From JAYQPD01 sp046050105 (GTDB lineage Bacteria; Patescibacteriota; Minisyncoccia; Phycocordibacterales; UBA918), in contig JBJOQE010000061.1 of the NCBI GenBank assembly GCA_046050105.1, positions 1-21,336 on the forward strand: a DNA stretch of 21,336 nt. The letters run 5' to 3'. Each line of letters begins with the position of its first letter. Positions within the stretch are counted from its first letter, which is position 1. Below the pieces are notes generated by a model. It worked only from the letters and a program-made list of their open reading frames with translations, made no database searches and was not told the DNA's origin. A program made the translations under genes and the position numbers. Positions 1 to 5,954 of this stretch are shown piece by piece.

Positions 1-2
1 CC

Positions 3-146
3 ACCGATGCGTGGGGAAGCAAAGAAGAAGCCCTTGGCACCATACGCGCTGTGCTCATTGGCCTGATTGTGTTACTTCTTTCCACGGTTATTTTGCGCAC
101 CATTAACCCTGATCTTTTAAATCTTGATATCCTGAGTTTGTCATAA
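3..146 (+). CDS. C-terminal end of a small membrane protein, VirB2/TrbC pilin-like (5'-truncated by window edge)
   Basis: An open frame enters from the left edge and ends at TAA 144-146, giving 47 residues. The visible part is a short charged stretch (WGSKEEALGTIRAVLIG), a strongly hydrophobic segment (VLIGLIVLLLSTVIL), and a tail with an N-P-D-L motif followed by LNL. A charged turn, then a terminal transmembrane helix, then a short tail around 'INPDLLNL' resembles the second half of small VirB2/TrbC-like pilin-type membrane proteins that I associate with CPR genomes. That family assignment is from memory and only the tail is visible. The stop codon overlaps a TAAAAT hexamer placed 5 nt before the next gene's ATG, so the two genes are almost contiguous and may be co-transcribed or separately started. 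Confidence 0.5.
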   Translation, partial: TDAWGSKEEALGTIRAVLIGLIVLLLSTVILRTINPDLLNLDILSLS

Positions 147-149
147 AAT
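144..149 (+). promoter_or_regulatory. -10-like hexamer just before the 155-1330 gene
   Basis: TAAAAT (5 of 6 match to TATAAT) lies 5 nt before the ATG at 155 and includes the stop codon of the preceding gene. If used, transcription would begin at or next to the start codon. No convincing -35 was found. Confidence 0.3.
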
Positions 150-154
150 ACACC

Positions 155-1330
155 ATGAAGCATCCTTTTATCATCCTTGGCGGTACCGGTATTACACTCA
201 TGCTTGCAGCGAGCATGGGACTGTACTTCGTGTTTTTATATACGCCATCACGTGATGAGGCACGGGAGCAAGCAAACCCGTTTATCGAGGTGGGTGGCGC
301 TGAATTCAACAGTACCGAGGGTAGCACTCTACCAAACGAAACCCTTGCCACCACAACCGAGCGCTCCGCACTCCGTTCCTTTACGGCGCGTAAAGTGGCG
401 GGCGCCATCAGAATCGCCGGCGGTGGATTCCGTTTTGTAGAAGCGGGCACAGGGCACATCTATGAAACAGGAGAAGGTGTTGAGCGTAAGATTTCTCTCA
501 CCACTTTTCCCCAGGTACATTCCGCCTTGTGGTCATCTACAGGAAAATATGTAGTGATGATGCAAGAGGAGCGCGATGCATTCACCTACACCGTCGGGAG
601 TGTTGAAAACATCGCTATCGAAACAGGTGAGTTTTCAGGAGTACCCATTCCGGGCTCAATATCCAATGTTGCATGGTCTACTTCTGGTGAAACTTTGTAC
701 TATGTGTCACACACCTCAACCGGGTCTGAAGGTATTGCGTGGGACCAAAAGACCAACGAACGCTCTTCACTATTCACTACAGCGCTGCATCAAATTACCG
801 TATCGTGGAGTGATGATCCGCTCATCATGACCCGCGCTGCGAACGGCATGCTGAGTTATGCCTATCGGGGCGACCATCGCCGTGTCACAGAACCACTCGA
901 GGCATTGCGTGGCATCGAACACAACAACATCAGCCTCTATACCGGCAAGAGTGGTGACACACTCATTTCCTGGATAGTGCGCGGCAAAGACACCGTTCCC
1001 CTTGCGCGGGGTGTGATACCAGAAAAATGCAGTCTTGGTGAGGATGAACTCGTCTGTGCGGCGCCCCGTTCATTTATCTCGACAACCTATCCCGACGAGT
1101 GGCATCGCGGGGAAGTCACCTATTCTGATGAAGTGGTACGGTTTGATGCGCGCACCGGGGAGGAAGCCGTACTTGGTGCCGTAGACCGTGCCACACACAA
1201 CAGTGCTGATGTCATACGTATGAGCAGCACCATAGGTGGATACCTTCTGATTACCCGGGATCGCGAGGCGTTCTTCGTCGCCACAGACACCGCAAACACA
1301 CCAGACACAACACAATCGTCTCAACTATAG
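155..1330 (+). CDS. Membrane-anchored beta-propeller-like protein of unknown function
   Basis: The 391-residue product starts with a single hydrophobic segment (about residues 6-31) preceded by a Lys-His, so it is probably a type II anchored or secreted protein with its bulk outside the membrane. A low-complexity Ser/Thr/Glu linker follows (about 45-75). The rest is beta-rich, with recurring short motifs such as W-S-S-T-G-K-Y and W-S-T-S-G-E-T, spaced like the blades of TolB/WD40-type propellers (about residues 85-375). Two cysteines (in EKCSLGEDELVC) could form a disulfide outside the cell. The ATG at 155 is 8 nt after the previous stop. No enzyme motif is seen. The propeller assignment is inferred from repeat rhythm only and the function is unknown. 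Following a VirB2-like gene hints at, but does not prove, a role in a surface apparatus. Confidence 0.7.
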   Translation: MKHPFIILGGTGITLMLAASMGLYFVFLYTPSRDEAREQANPFIEVGGAEFNSTEGSTLPNETLATTTERSALRSFTARKVAGAIRIAGGGFRFVEAGTGHIYETGEGVERKISLTTFPQVHSALWSSTGKYVVMMQEERDAFTYTVGSVENIAIETGEFSGVPIPGSISNVAWSTSGETLYYVSHTSTGSEGIAWDQKTNERSSLFTTALHQITVSWSDDPLIMTRAANGMLSYAYRGDHRRVTEPLEALRGIEHNNISLYTGKSGDTLISWIVRGKDTVPLARGVIPEKCSLGEDELVCAAPRSFISTTYPDEWHRGEVTYSDEVVRFDARTGEEAVLGAVDRATHNSADVIRMSSTIGGYLLITRDREAFFVATDTANTPDTTQSSQL

Positions 1331-1341
1331 CGCGATGCAGA

Positions 1342-1368
1342 AAACCCCCACACCACATGAGGGGGTTT
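1342..1368. terminator. Hairpin between convergent genes
   Basis: Perfect 8-bp arms AAACCCCC (1342-1349) and GGGGGTTT (1361-1368) enclose an 11-nt loop. It lies between the ends of the propeller-like gene (+) and yidC (-). The T tracts are only the three Ts of the arms, so it is a modest bidirectional terminator. Confidence 0.55.
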
Positions 1369-1383
1369 GAGTATGGAGGCGTG

Positions 1384-2127
1384 CTACGCTACCGGTGTGT
1401 GACGTGAGCGTACAATGTATTCTTGGACAATGCCAAGCGTGTTTGATACGGCAAAATAGAGTGCCACTGATGCTGAGATAGTATACGCAAAGAAGAAGAT
1501 AACTATCGGCATGACATACTTCATTTGCATTTGCATACTCCGCGCAAAATCATCCTTGAACGAAGGCTTTCCTGTGTTTGCCGCAGGCACCTTGGCGCCA
1601 GAAAATGAAATATGTGCCTGAAAAAACTGCGTCACGCCCGCCAGCACGGCAAGCGGCAGGCTCTTTGCCGCCATATCCACAAGACCTAAGAACAGCATGG
1701 AAGCGGTCTCTGGTGTTGGTATAAAGCTATAGAGCAGTGCTGTATTGATATCAGGAAGCGGGATACCACCACCTCTATACACCGCAAGATACAACGCAAT
1801 GACAATAGGAATCTGGATAAACAACAGCACGATGGAGGAGAATGGGTTGACTCCCGCATCGCGATAAAGCCCCAGTGTCTCGCGAGCCAACGCCTCACGA
1901 TCGTCCTTGGTGCGCTCTTTTATTTCAGTGAGGCGTGGCTCAATGTCGCGCATCACCCGCTGCGTACGTGCCGCAGACAACGAAACAGGAAGGAGTGCTG
2001 CCTTCACCAGAACTGTCAAAAGAATGATGGCAATACCGATGTCACCGTGGGGCACTACATCAATCAGAAATACTAAACCGTTATAAATAGGGTCGAAAAA
2101 GAATGTGTGCCAGATGGTTGAAAACAT
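1384..2127 (-). CDS. yidC: YidC/Oxa1/Alb3 membrane protein insertase
   Basis: The 247-residue protein is an Oxa1-type insertase that helps Sec-dependent and independent proteins enter the cytoplasmic membrane. It has the short form without the large periplasmic domain of Gram-negative YidC. The N-terminus (FFFDPIYNGLVFLID) matches the family start. TM segments are at about 13-25, 30-49, 97-117, 145-165 and 205-230, with a basic cytoplasmic hairpin (about 53-85, RTQRVMRDIEPRLTEIKER) between TM helices. A point of interest is the hydrophilic-groove position, usually Arg in L-T-x-x-x-R, which reads L-T-V-L-V-K (Lys42). It is the third gene of rpmH-rnpA-yidC, starting 9 nt after rnpA stops, which is the canonical order beside dnaA. 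Confidence 0.95.
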   Translation of the reverse strand: MFSTIWHTFFFDPIYNGLVFLIDVVPHGDIGIAIILLTVLVKAALLPVSLSAARTQRVMRDIEPRLTEIKERTKDDREALARETLGLYRDAGVNPFSSIVLLFIQIPIVIALYLAVYRGGGIPLPDINTALLYSFIPTPETASMLFLGLVDMAAKSLPLAVLAGVTQFFQAHISFSGAKVPAANTGKPSFKDDFARSMQMQMKYVMPIVIFFFAYTISASVALYFAVSNTLGIVQEYIVRSRHTPVA

Positions 2128-2136
2128 ACTTGAAGA

Positions 2137-2472
2137 TTATACCGTGCGTGAGAGCTTCTGTGCGAACTCTTCCCGTAGTGCCGCATATGTAGCAGTGCGT
2201 GCAGCAACCTTCGCAATAACAACACACCGAGCGGTCGTTGAAGATGTAAAGGGTGTTGCCCAAAAAGCCGCCCGCATGCGGCGCTTGAGCTGATTTCTCC
2301 CCACTGCTGTCGCACACACTTTTTTGGAGACCACCACACTTACTGCACGAGACGCACCCCCTCTGCGCCACACATACGAACAAAGCGCGCCTTGGGCGCG
2401 CGCTCCGTTTTTTATAACCTCTCCGATTTCTGCGCGCGAGAGGCGTGCTCGCTTCTGGTACGCAGCAATCAT
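2137..2472 (-). CDS. rnpA: Ribonuclease P protein component
   Basis: The 111-residue basic protein is the protein subunit of RNase P, which matures tRNA 5' ends together with the catalytic RNA. The diagnostic R-N-x-x-K-R-R-x-R motif is present as GRNQLKRRMR (about residues 58-67), after the beta-strand with VVSKKV. Length is normal for the family (about 110-130). The start ATG at 2472 gives MIAAYQKRARLSRAEI, in keeping with the common 'L-x-x-x-x-F/I' opening. It lies 24 nt downstream of rpmH and 9 nt upstream of yidC. No RNase P RNA gene is apparent in this window. Confidence 0.93.
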   Translation of the reverse strand: MIAAYQKRARLSRAEIGEVIKNGARAQGALCSYVWRRGGASRAVSVVVSKKVCATAVGRNQLKRRMRAAFWATPFTSSTTARCVVIAKVAARTATYAALREEFAQKLSRTV

Positions 2473-2496
2473 GACAAGGTCAAGACATATCGCAGC

Positions 2497-2634
2497 TTAC
2501 ACCGCGAGGCGTGCACGACCCACTCGTCGGCGACGCGCTATAACACGCTTGCCGCCAGGTGTCTTGGTGCGCGCAAGGAAACCGTGGGTTGTTGCGCGCT
2601 TTTTCTTTTTTGGCTGATAGGTTCGCTTTGGCAT
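2497..2634 (-). CDS. rpmH: 50S ribosomal protein L34
   Basis: The 45-residue, extremely basic product begins MPKRTYQPKKKKR and continues with HGFLARTKTPGGKRVIARRR, the L34 signature. The frame is open further upstream to 2754, but the ATG at 2634 gives the exact family N-terminus and length, and a promoter places the transcript start next to it. It is the first gene of a leftward rpmH-rnpA-yidC operon, divergent from dnaA, as in many bacterial origins. No Shine-Dalgarno sequence precedes the ATG, and the six preceding bases are acccca after a -10-like TACTCT. Confidence 0.96.
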   Translation of the reverse strand: MPKRTYQPKKKKRATTHGFLARTKTPGGKRVIARRRRVGRARLAV

Positions 2635-2640
2635 TGGGGT

Positions 2641-2669
2641 AGAGTACACCATCCTTGACTTTTTTTCAA
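2641..2669 (-). promoter_or_regulatory. rpmH promoter, apparently leaderless
   Basis: On the minus strand, TTGAAA (2669-2664) and TACTCT (2646-2641) are separated by exactly 17 nt. The -10-like box ends 6 nt before the rpmH ATG at 2634. Transcription would therefore start at or beside the A of the start codon, leaving no room for a Shine-Dalgarno site. Confidence 0.6.
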
Positions 2670-2720
2670 ATCGAGCACGCGACACTTGACGCAAAAGACA
2701 AAGCACCGCTCTCAACAGGT

Positions 2721-2743
2721 TTTTCCACAGGTGCTGTGGATAT
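2721..2743. promoter_or_regulatory. Pair of inverted DnaA-box-like sites upstream of dnaA
   Basis: TTTTCCACA (2721-2729, plus) and ATATCCACA read on the minus strand (2743-2735) face each other with 5 nt between. Each differs from TTATCCACA at one position. They lie about 30 nt upstream of the dnaA -35 region in the rpmH-dnaA gap. This suggests DnaA autoregulation and possibly part of the replication origin. Confidence 0.6.
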
Positions 2744-2773
2744 CTATGGGGCAAGCTATATTTTTGGCCATAG

Positions 2774-2801
2774 TTTACAGCTTCTCACCCGAGAGTATAA
2801 T
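2774..2801 (+). promoter_or_regulatory. dnaA promoter
   Basis: TTTACA (2774-2779), a 16-nt spacer and a perfect TATAAT (2796-2801). The predicted start lies near 2808, about 25 nt before the ATG at 2832. This supports that ATG over the upstream ones in the same frame, because those would lie before the transcript start. Confidence 0.65.
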
Positions 2802-2831
2802 GACTCGCACGTCATCCGCTATTTGTTCCCC

Positions 2832-4223
2832 ATGAGTACCACACATAATGTTAGCCACGCAGTCACCCTTGGCACCAGCCGCATCGAACACATCGACATT
2901 AAGGCACTCTGGGATAACTCATTGGTAAATATCGAGCTTTCGATTTCACCAGCAAACTTCAAAACATGGTTCCGCGACACCCACATCGTCTCACTTGAAG
3001 ATGGAGCGGTAACCATTGGTGTACCGTCTGTGTTCGTAAAAGACTGGCTTTCAGACAAATTCAATCCGCTTATCCTCAAAACACTTCGCGCCCTTTCTCC
3101 ACACATCCGCAGCATCGAATACGCGGTGGTGCAGCGCTCTGACAGAAAAACCGAAAAACCCAAGAGTCAGATGGTTAACGCCTCACTCCCCCTTGAAGAG
3201 TACTACATCAACAAGAGCGACAATCTCAATCCGCGCTATATTTTCGACACCTTCGTTGTGGGCCCCTTTAACCAGCTTGCACACGCTGCAGCACAAACAG
3301 TTGCCCAAAAACCAGGGATTGCCTACAACCCACTCTTTATCTATGGCTCAACCGGTCATGGTAAGACCCACCTCATTCAGGCGGTGGGTAACCACCTGAA
3401 GCGTATGGGGAAAAAGGTGTTTTATGTCACCAGCGAGCGCTTTGCAGTGGACTACATGAACTCGCTCCAAAGCGGTAGCGCCAACAGTTTTAAGGATAAA
3501 TATCGCCAGTATGATGCGCTCATCATGGACGATATACAATTCCTCTCAAACAAAGAGAAAACCCAAGAAGAACTCTTCCATCTCTTTAATGCGATGCATG
3601 ACAACAACAAGCAGATTGTGTTTTCATCCGATGTACACCCCGGCCTCATGCAGGGTATGGAAGAGCGCCTACGATCACGCTTCTCACAGGGTATGATTGT
3701 CGATATCCCGAAGCCAGACTTTGAGTCACGTATTGCTATTTTGAAGGCAAAGGCGGCGCACATTCATATCGCGCTCCAAGACGACGTGGTGGAGCATTTA
3801 GCGGGCACCATAGAGGGAAATATTCGTGAGCTTGAGGGTGCGCTCAACACTATTTTGTGCCAATCACAATTGTTGGGTAAAACTCTCACCCTTGATGAGG
3901 TGCGCACACTCATTAAAAACAGTACGAGGCCGCGCAAAACGCTTGCTGTGCAAGATGTGGTGGAAAAAATTGCACGCTTCTACTCCATTGACCCAGCCTC
4001 AATTTACGAAAAAACACGAAAGAAGGAGGTGGTGAAACCGCGCCAACTCATTATGTATATCTTGCGTGAAGATTTTCAGGTTTCCTATCCAGCTATTGGA
4101 CAAAAACTTGGTGGGCGTGACCACACCACCGTCATCCATTCGTGTGAAAAAATTAAAGAGGACCTTAAGCGTGACAGCGAGTTGGAGGAAGAGGTTGGTC
4201 AAATCCGCGCACTGCTGAAGTAA
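2832..4223 (+). CDS. dnaA: Chromosomal replication initiator protein DnaA
   Basis: The 463-residue initiator binds DnaA boxes and opens the origin. Domain I (about residues 21-95) contains the typical IKALWDNSLVNIE and FKTWFRDT. A linker follows, then the AAA+ domain (about 130-345) with Walker A G172-T179 (GSTGHGKT), Walker B IMDDIQFL (231-238) and arginine-finger region RLRSRFSQG. The C-terminal helix-turn-helix domain carries the DnaA signature GGRDHTTVIHS (428-438). The frame is open back to 2655, giving 59 extra residues, but I chose ATG 2832 because a TTTACA-16-TATAAT promoter ends just upstream and the extra residues are not DnaA-like. Even so, about 20 residues precede the usual domain I start. 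Paired DnaA-box-like sites upstream suggest autoregulation. Confidence 0.97.
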   Translation: MSTTHNVSHAVTLGTSRIEHIDIKALWDNSLVNIELSISPANFKTWFRDTHIVSLEDGAVTIGVPSVFVKDWLSDKFNPLILKTLRALSPHIRSIEYAVVQRSDRKTEKPKSQMVNASLPLEEYYINKSDNLNPRYIFDTFVVGPFNQLAHAAAQTVAQKPGIAYNPLFIYGSTGHGKTHLIQAVGNHLKRMGKKVFYVTSERFAVDYMNSLQSGSANSFKDKYRQYDALIMDDIQFLSNKEKTQEELFHLFNAMHDNNKQIVFSSDVHPGLMQGMEERLRSRFSQGMIVDIPKPDFESRIAILKAKAAHIHIALQDDVVEHLAGTIEGNIRELEGALNTILCQSQLLGKTLTLDEVRTLIKNSTRPRKTLAVQDVVEKIARFYSIDPASIYEKTRKKEVVKPRQLIMYILREDFQVSYPAIGQKLGGRDHTTVIHSCEKIKEDLKRDSELEEEVGQIRALLK

Positions 4224-4545
4224 TGGGTGCGCTGATGGTGTTCTTTGTACATCAGAATGTTCTTGCGCCTACTGTGTGTGGAAAAACGTGGGTATATCGT
4301 TCGGTATACTTGTGCACCCGGTATGTATGAAGCTGAGGGAGGTTTGTGGATGGGGTGGTGAAAAACCACCAATGACATCTCTTTCGCAAAACATATCAAC
4401 AGATCAAAATTGCTTTCCCCAGGGAAATCAACACGCCTCCATGGTAAGCCACCGGAACAAAACGGCTCAACATAAGAACAAAAACACCTATCCACACATC
4501 CACAGGACTAATAAGGGATAACAATAAATAAGAAAAAAGAAAGTT
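4224..4545. other. dnaA-dnaN intergenic region, candidate oriC
   Basis: There is no credible gene in these 322 bp. DnaA-box-like nonamers occur at 4277-4285 (TTTTCCACA, minus), 4345-4353 (CCATCCACA, minus), 4488-4496 (CTATCCACA, plus) and, overlapping by one base, 4496-4504 (ACATCCACA, plus). The last pair is followed by GG and then about 40 nt of A/T-rich DNA (4507-4545) up to dnaN, a plausible unwinding element. A hairpin GGTGGT/ACCACC at 4354-4370 has no T tail. Position, boxes and the AT-rich segment together suggest the chromosomal origin. GC skew was not computed. Confidence 0.6.
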
Positions 4546-5646
4546 ATGCATGCGGTGTGTACAAAAGAGGGGATACAGAAAGCGCTTGAGGTAGCGGTGC
4601 GTATCAGTGCACGCAACCACTCACTTCCCATACTGCAGAGTGTTCGACTTGAGGTTCGGCAGGGTGTGCTCGAGATACGTGCAACAAATCTCGAACTAGG
4701 GTTTATTTCACGAAATCCTATTGAAGCAAAAGAAGAGGGGGTGGTAGCGGTCGCCGCACAAACGCTTCTGCAGACCATTGTGCTTATCTCCTCACCAACA
4801 TTCACACTCCGTACCAACGGTGACATGCTTATAGTGGAGTCTGCAAACGGTCGTTCAGAGCTCAAAACGCTCACACACGATGATTTCCCCACCATTAGCG
4901 TAATCGACCAAGGAGGTGTTTCTATAGAGGGTCAACTCTTCGCGTCTGGTATTAAAAATGTGGTCTTCGCCGCATCACAGTCTTCCATTAAGCCGGAACT
5001 CGGCGCGGTCTATGTGTATCAAAAGAAGCAACAAACTCTCACTTTCGTTGCAACCGACTCATTCCGTCTTGCTGAGCGCACCATACCACTAACCACCGCG
5101 CTATTTCCGCATGGTATCCTCATACCACAACGAAACGCCCTTGAGATTGCGCGCACCATCGACACACAAGAGGGATCGCCAACGGTATATATCACCGACA
5201 ACCAGATCGCTCTCTCGTTTCCGTCTGGGGTGTATCTCGTGTCACGCCTCATTGAGGGCAATTTCCCTGACTATGAGCAAATTATCCCGAAGGAGTATCA
5301 AACCTATGTCACAGCACTGGTTAAAGACTTGGAGCACTCCCTACGGTCGGTGAATATTTTCGCTAATAAGTTTATGCAAGTAGGACTTGCTGTTGCTCCG
5401 GATAAAAATAGCATCACCCTTAAGTCAGAGAATGCCGACCATGGGCGAGCAGAAGAAGTGGTACGAGTTGATGGTCACGGCGCGGAGCTCGCTCTTAGTT
5501 TTAACCAGCAGTATCTCATGGAAGCACTCGGACATTTTGCGGCAGATTCTGTAGAACTGTCCCTTGCTGGTATTGGCCGCCCGCTCGTCATTAAGGCAAA
5601 AGACAGTGATGCGTTCCGCTATTTGGTGATGCCGATGAATAAGTAG
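4546..5646 (+). CDS. dnaN: DNA polymerase III beta subunit (sliding clamp)
   Basis: The 366-residue ring subunit tethers polymerase to DNA. The opening MHAVCTKEGIQKALEVAVRI aligns with the family start, followed by SLPILQSVRLE. Three clamp folds can be followed at about 1-115, 125-245 and 250-366. Landmarks are ATNLELG, ELGAVYVY plus FVATDSFRLA in domain 2, and the C-terminal YLVMPMNK, close to the usual M-P-M/V-R/K ending that lines the partner-binding cleft. Length is standard. Its ATG is preceded by an A/G-rich run (agaaaaaagaaag), at best a weak ribosome site. It follows dnaA across the candidate origin. Confidence 0.96.
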   Translation: MHAVCTKEGIQKALEVAVRISARNHSLPILQSVRLEVRQGVLEIRATNLELGFISRNPIEAKEEGVVAVAAQTLLQTIVLISSPTFTLRTNGDMLIVESANGRSELKTLTHDDFPTISVIDQGGVSIEGQLFASGIKNVVFAASQSSIKPELGAVYVYQKKQQTLTFVATDSFRLAERTIPLTTALFPHGILIPQRNALEIARTIDTQEGSPTVYITDNQIALSFPSGVYLVSRLIEGNFPDYEQIIPKEYQTYVTALVKDLEHSLRSVNIFANKFMQVGLAVAPDKNSITLKSENADHGRAEEVVRVDGHGAELALSFNQQYLMEALGHFAADSVELSLAGIGRPLVIKAKDSDAFRYLVMPMNK

Positions 5647-5653
5647 GGTGAGT

Positions 5654-5926
5654 ATGGGGTCAATTTCCATACAAGGACTACTCGCTGCGTACAAGGCGCG
5701 ACTTCGAGCCCCGCAAGGAATCATAATTCAGGAGGTGGTTGTGGTGTGTGGTGAGCTCGGTCTTTCCTGTACGGTGGAGGATTTTGGGTATACCCCCGCC
5801 ACCAAACTCATCACCACAAAGGTGGTCGGTCCCAAAAAAACGGAAATTCTCATGCGAAAAACTGCAATACTCGGTGCGCTCTCGCGCCGCCTCCGTGTCG
5901 ACGACTGTCCCAAAGAAATAATTTAA
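5654..5926 (+). CDS. Small conserved-type protein after dnaN, possibly DciA/DUF721-like
   Basis: The 90-residue product starts 7 nt after dnaN. A GTG two codons upstream (5648) is an alternative start. The order suggests an N-terminal helix (IQGLLAAYKARL), a beta/alpha core, and a motif L-I-T-T-K-V-V-G-P-K-K-T-E-I-L followed by a long helix (RKTAILGALSRRL). The pattern 'strand - G-P-x-K-x-E-I - helix' resembles the KH-like core of DUF721/DciA proteins, which load the replicative helicase, and I recall similar small proteins in CPR genomes. Sequence similarity is weak by eye, so this is a hypothesis. Position directly behind dnaN, where recF often stands, is consistent with a replication role. 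It ends at a strong terminator. Confidence 0.75.
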   Translation: MGSISIQGLLAAYKARLRAPQGIIIQEVVVVCGELGLSCTVEDFGYTPATKLITTKVVGPKKTEILMRKTAILGALSRRLRVDDCPKEII

Positions 5927-5953
5927 AACCCCCACCTCGGTGGGGGTTTTAAA
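5922..5953. terminator. Strong bidirectional terminator
   Basis: Perfect 15-bp inverted repeat with arms TTTAAAACCCCCACC (5922-5936) and GGTGGGGGTTTTAAA (5939-5953). The central 4 nt form the loop, and T runs exist on both strands. It separates the converging post-dnaN gene and the PBP gene, and its left arm overlaps the stop codon of the former. Confidence 0.9.
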
Positions 5954-5954
5954 G

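Noticed and set aside
2655..2831. N-terminal extension of dnaA by 59 residues
   Set aside because: The stretch contains the DnaA-box pair and the dnaA promoter and is not similar to DnaA domain I.
4199..4521. Open frames on both strands in the dnaA-dnaN gap
   Set aside because: They are short, lack any known motif, and coincide with DnaA boxes and the AT-rich tract.
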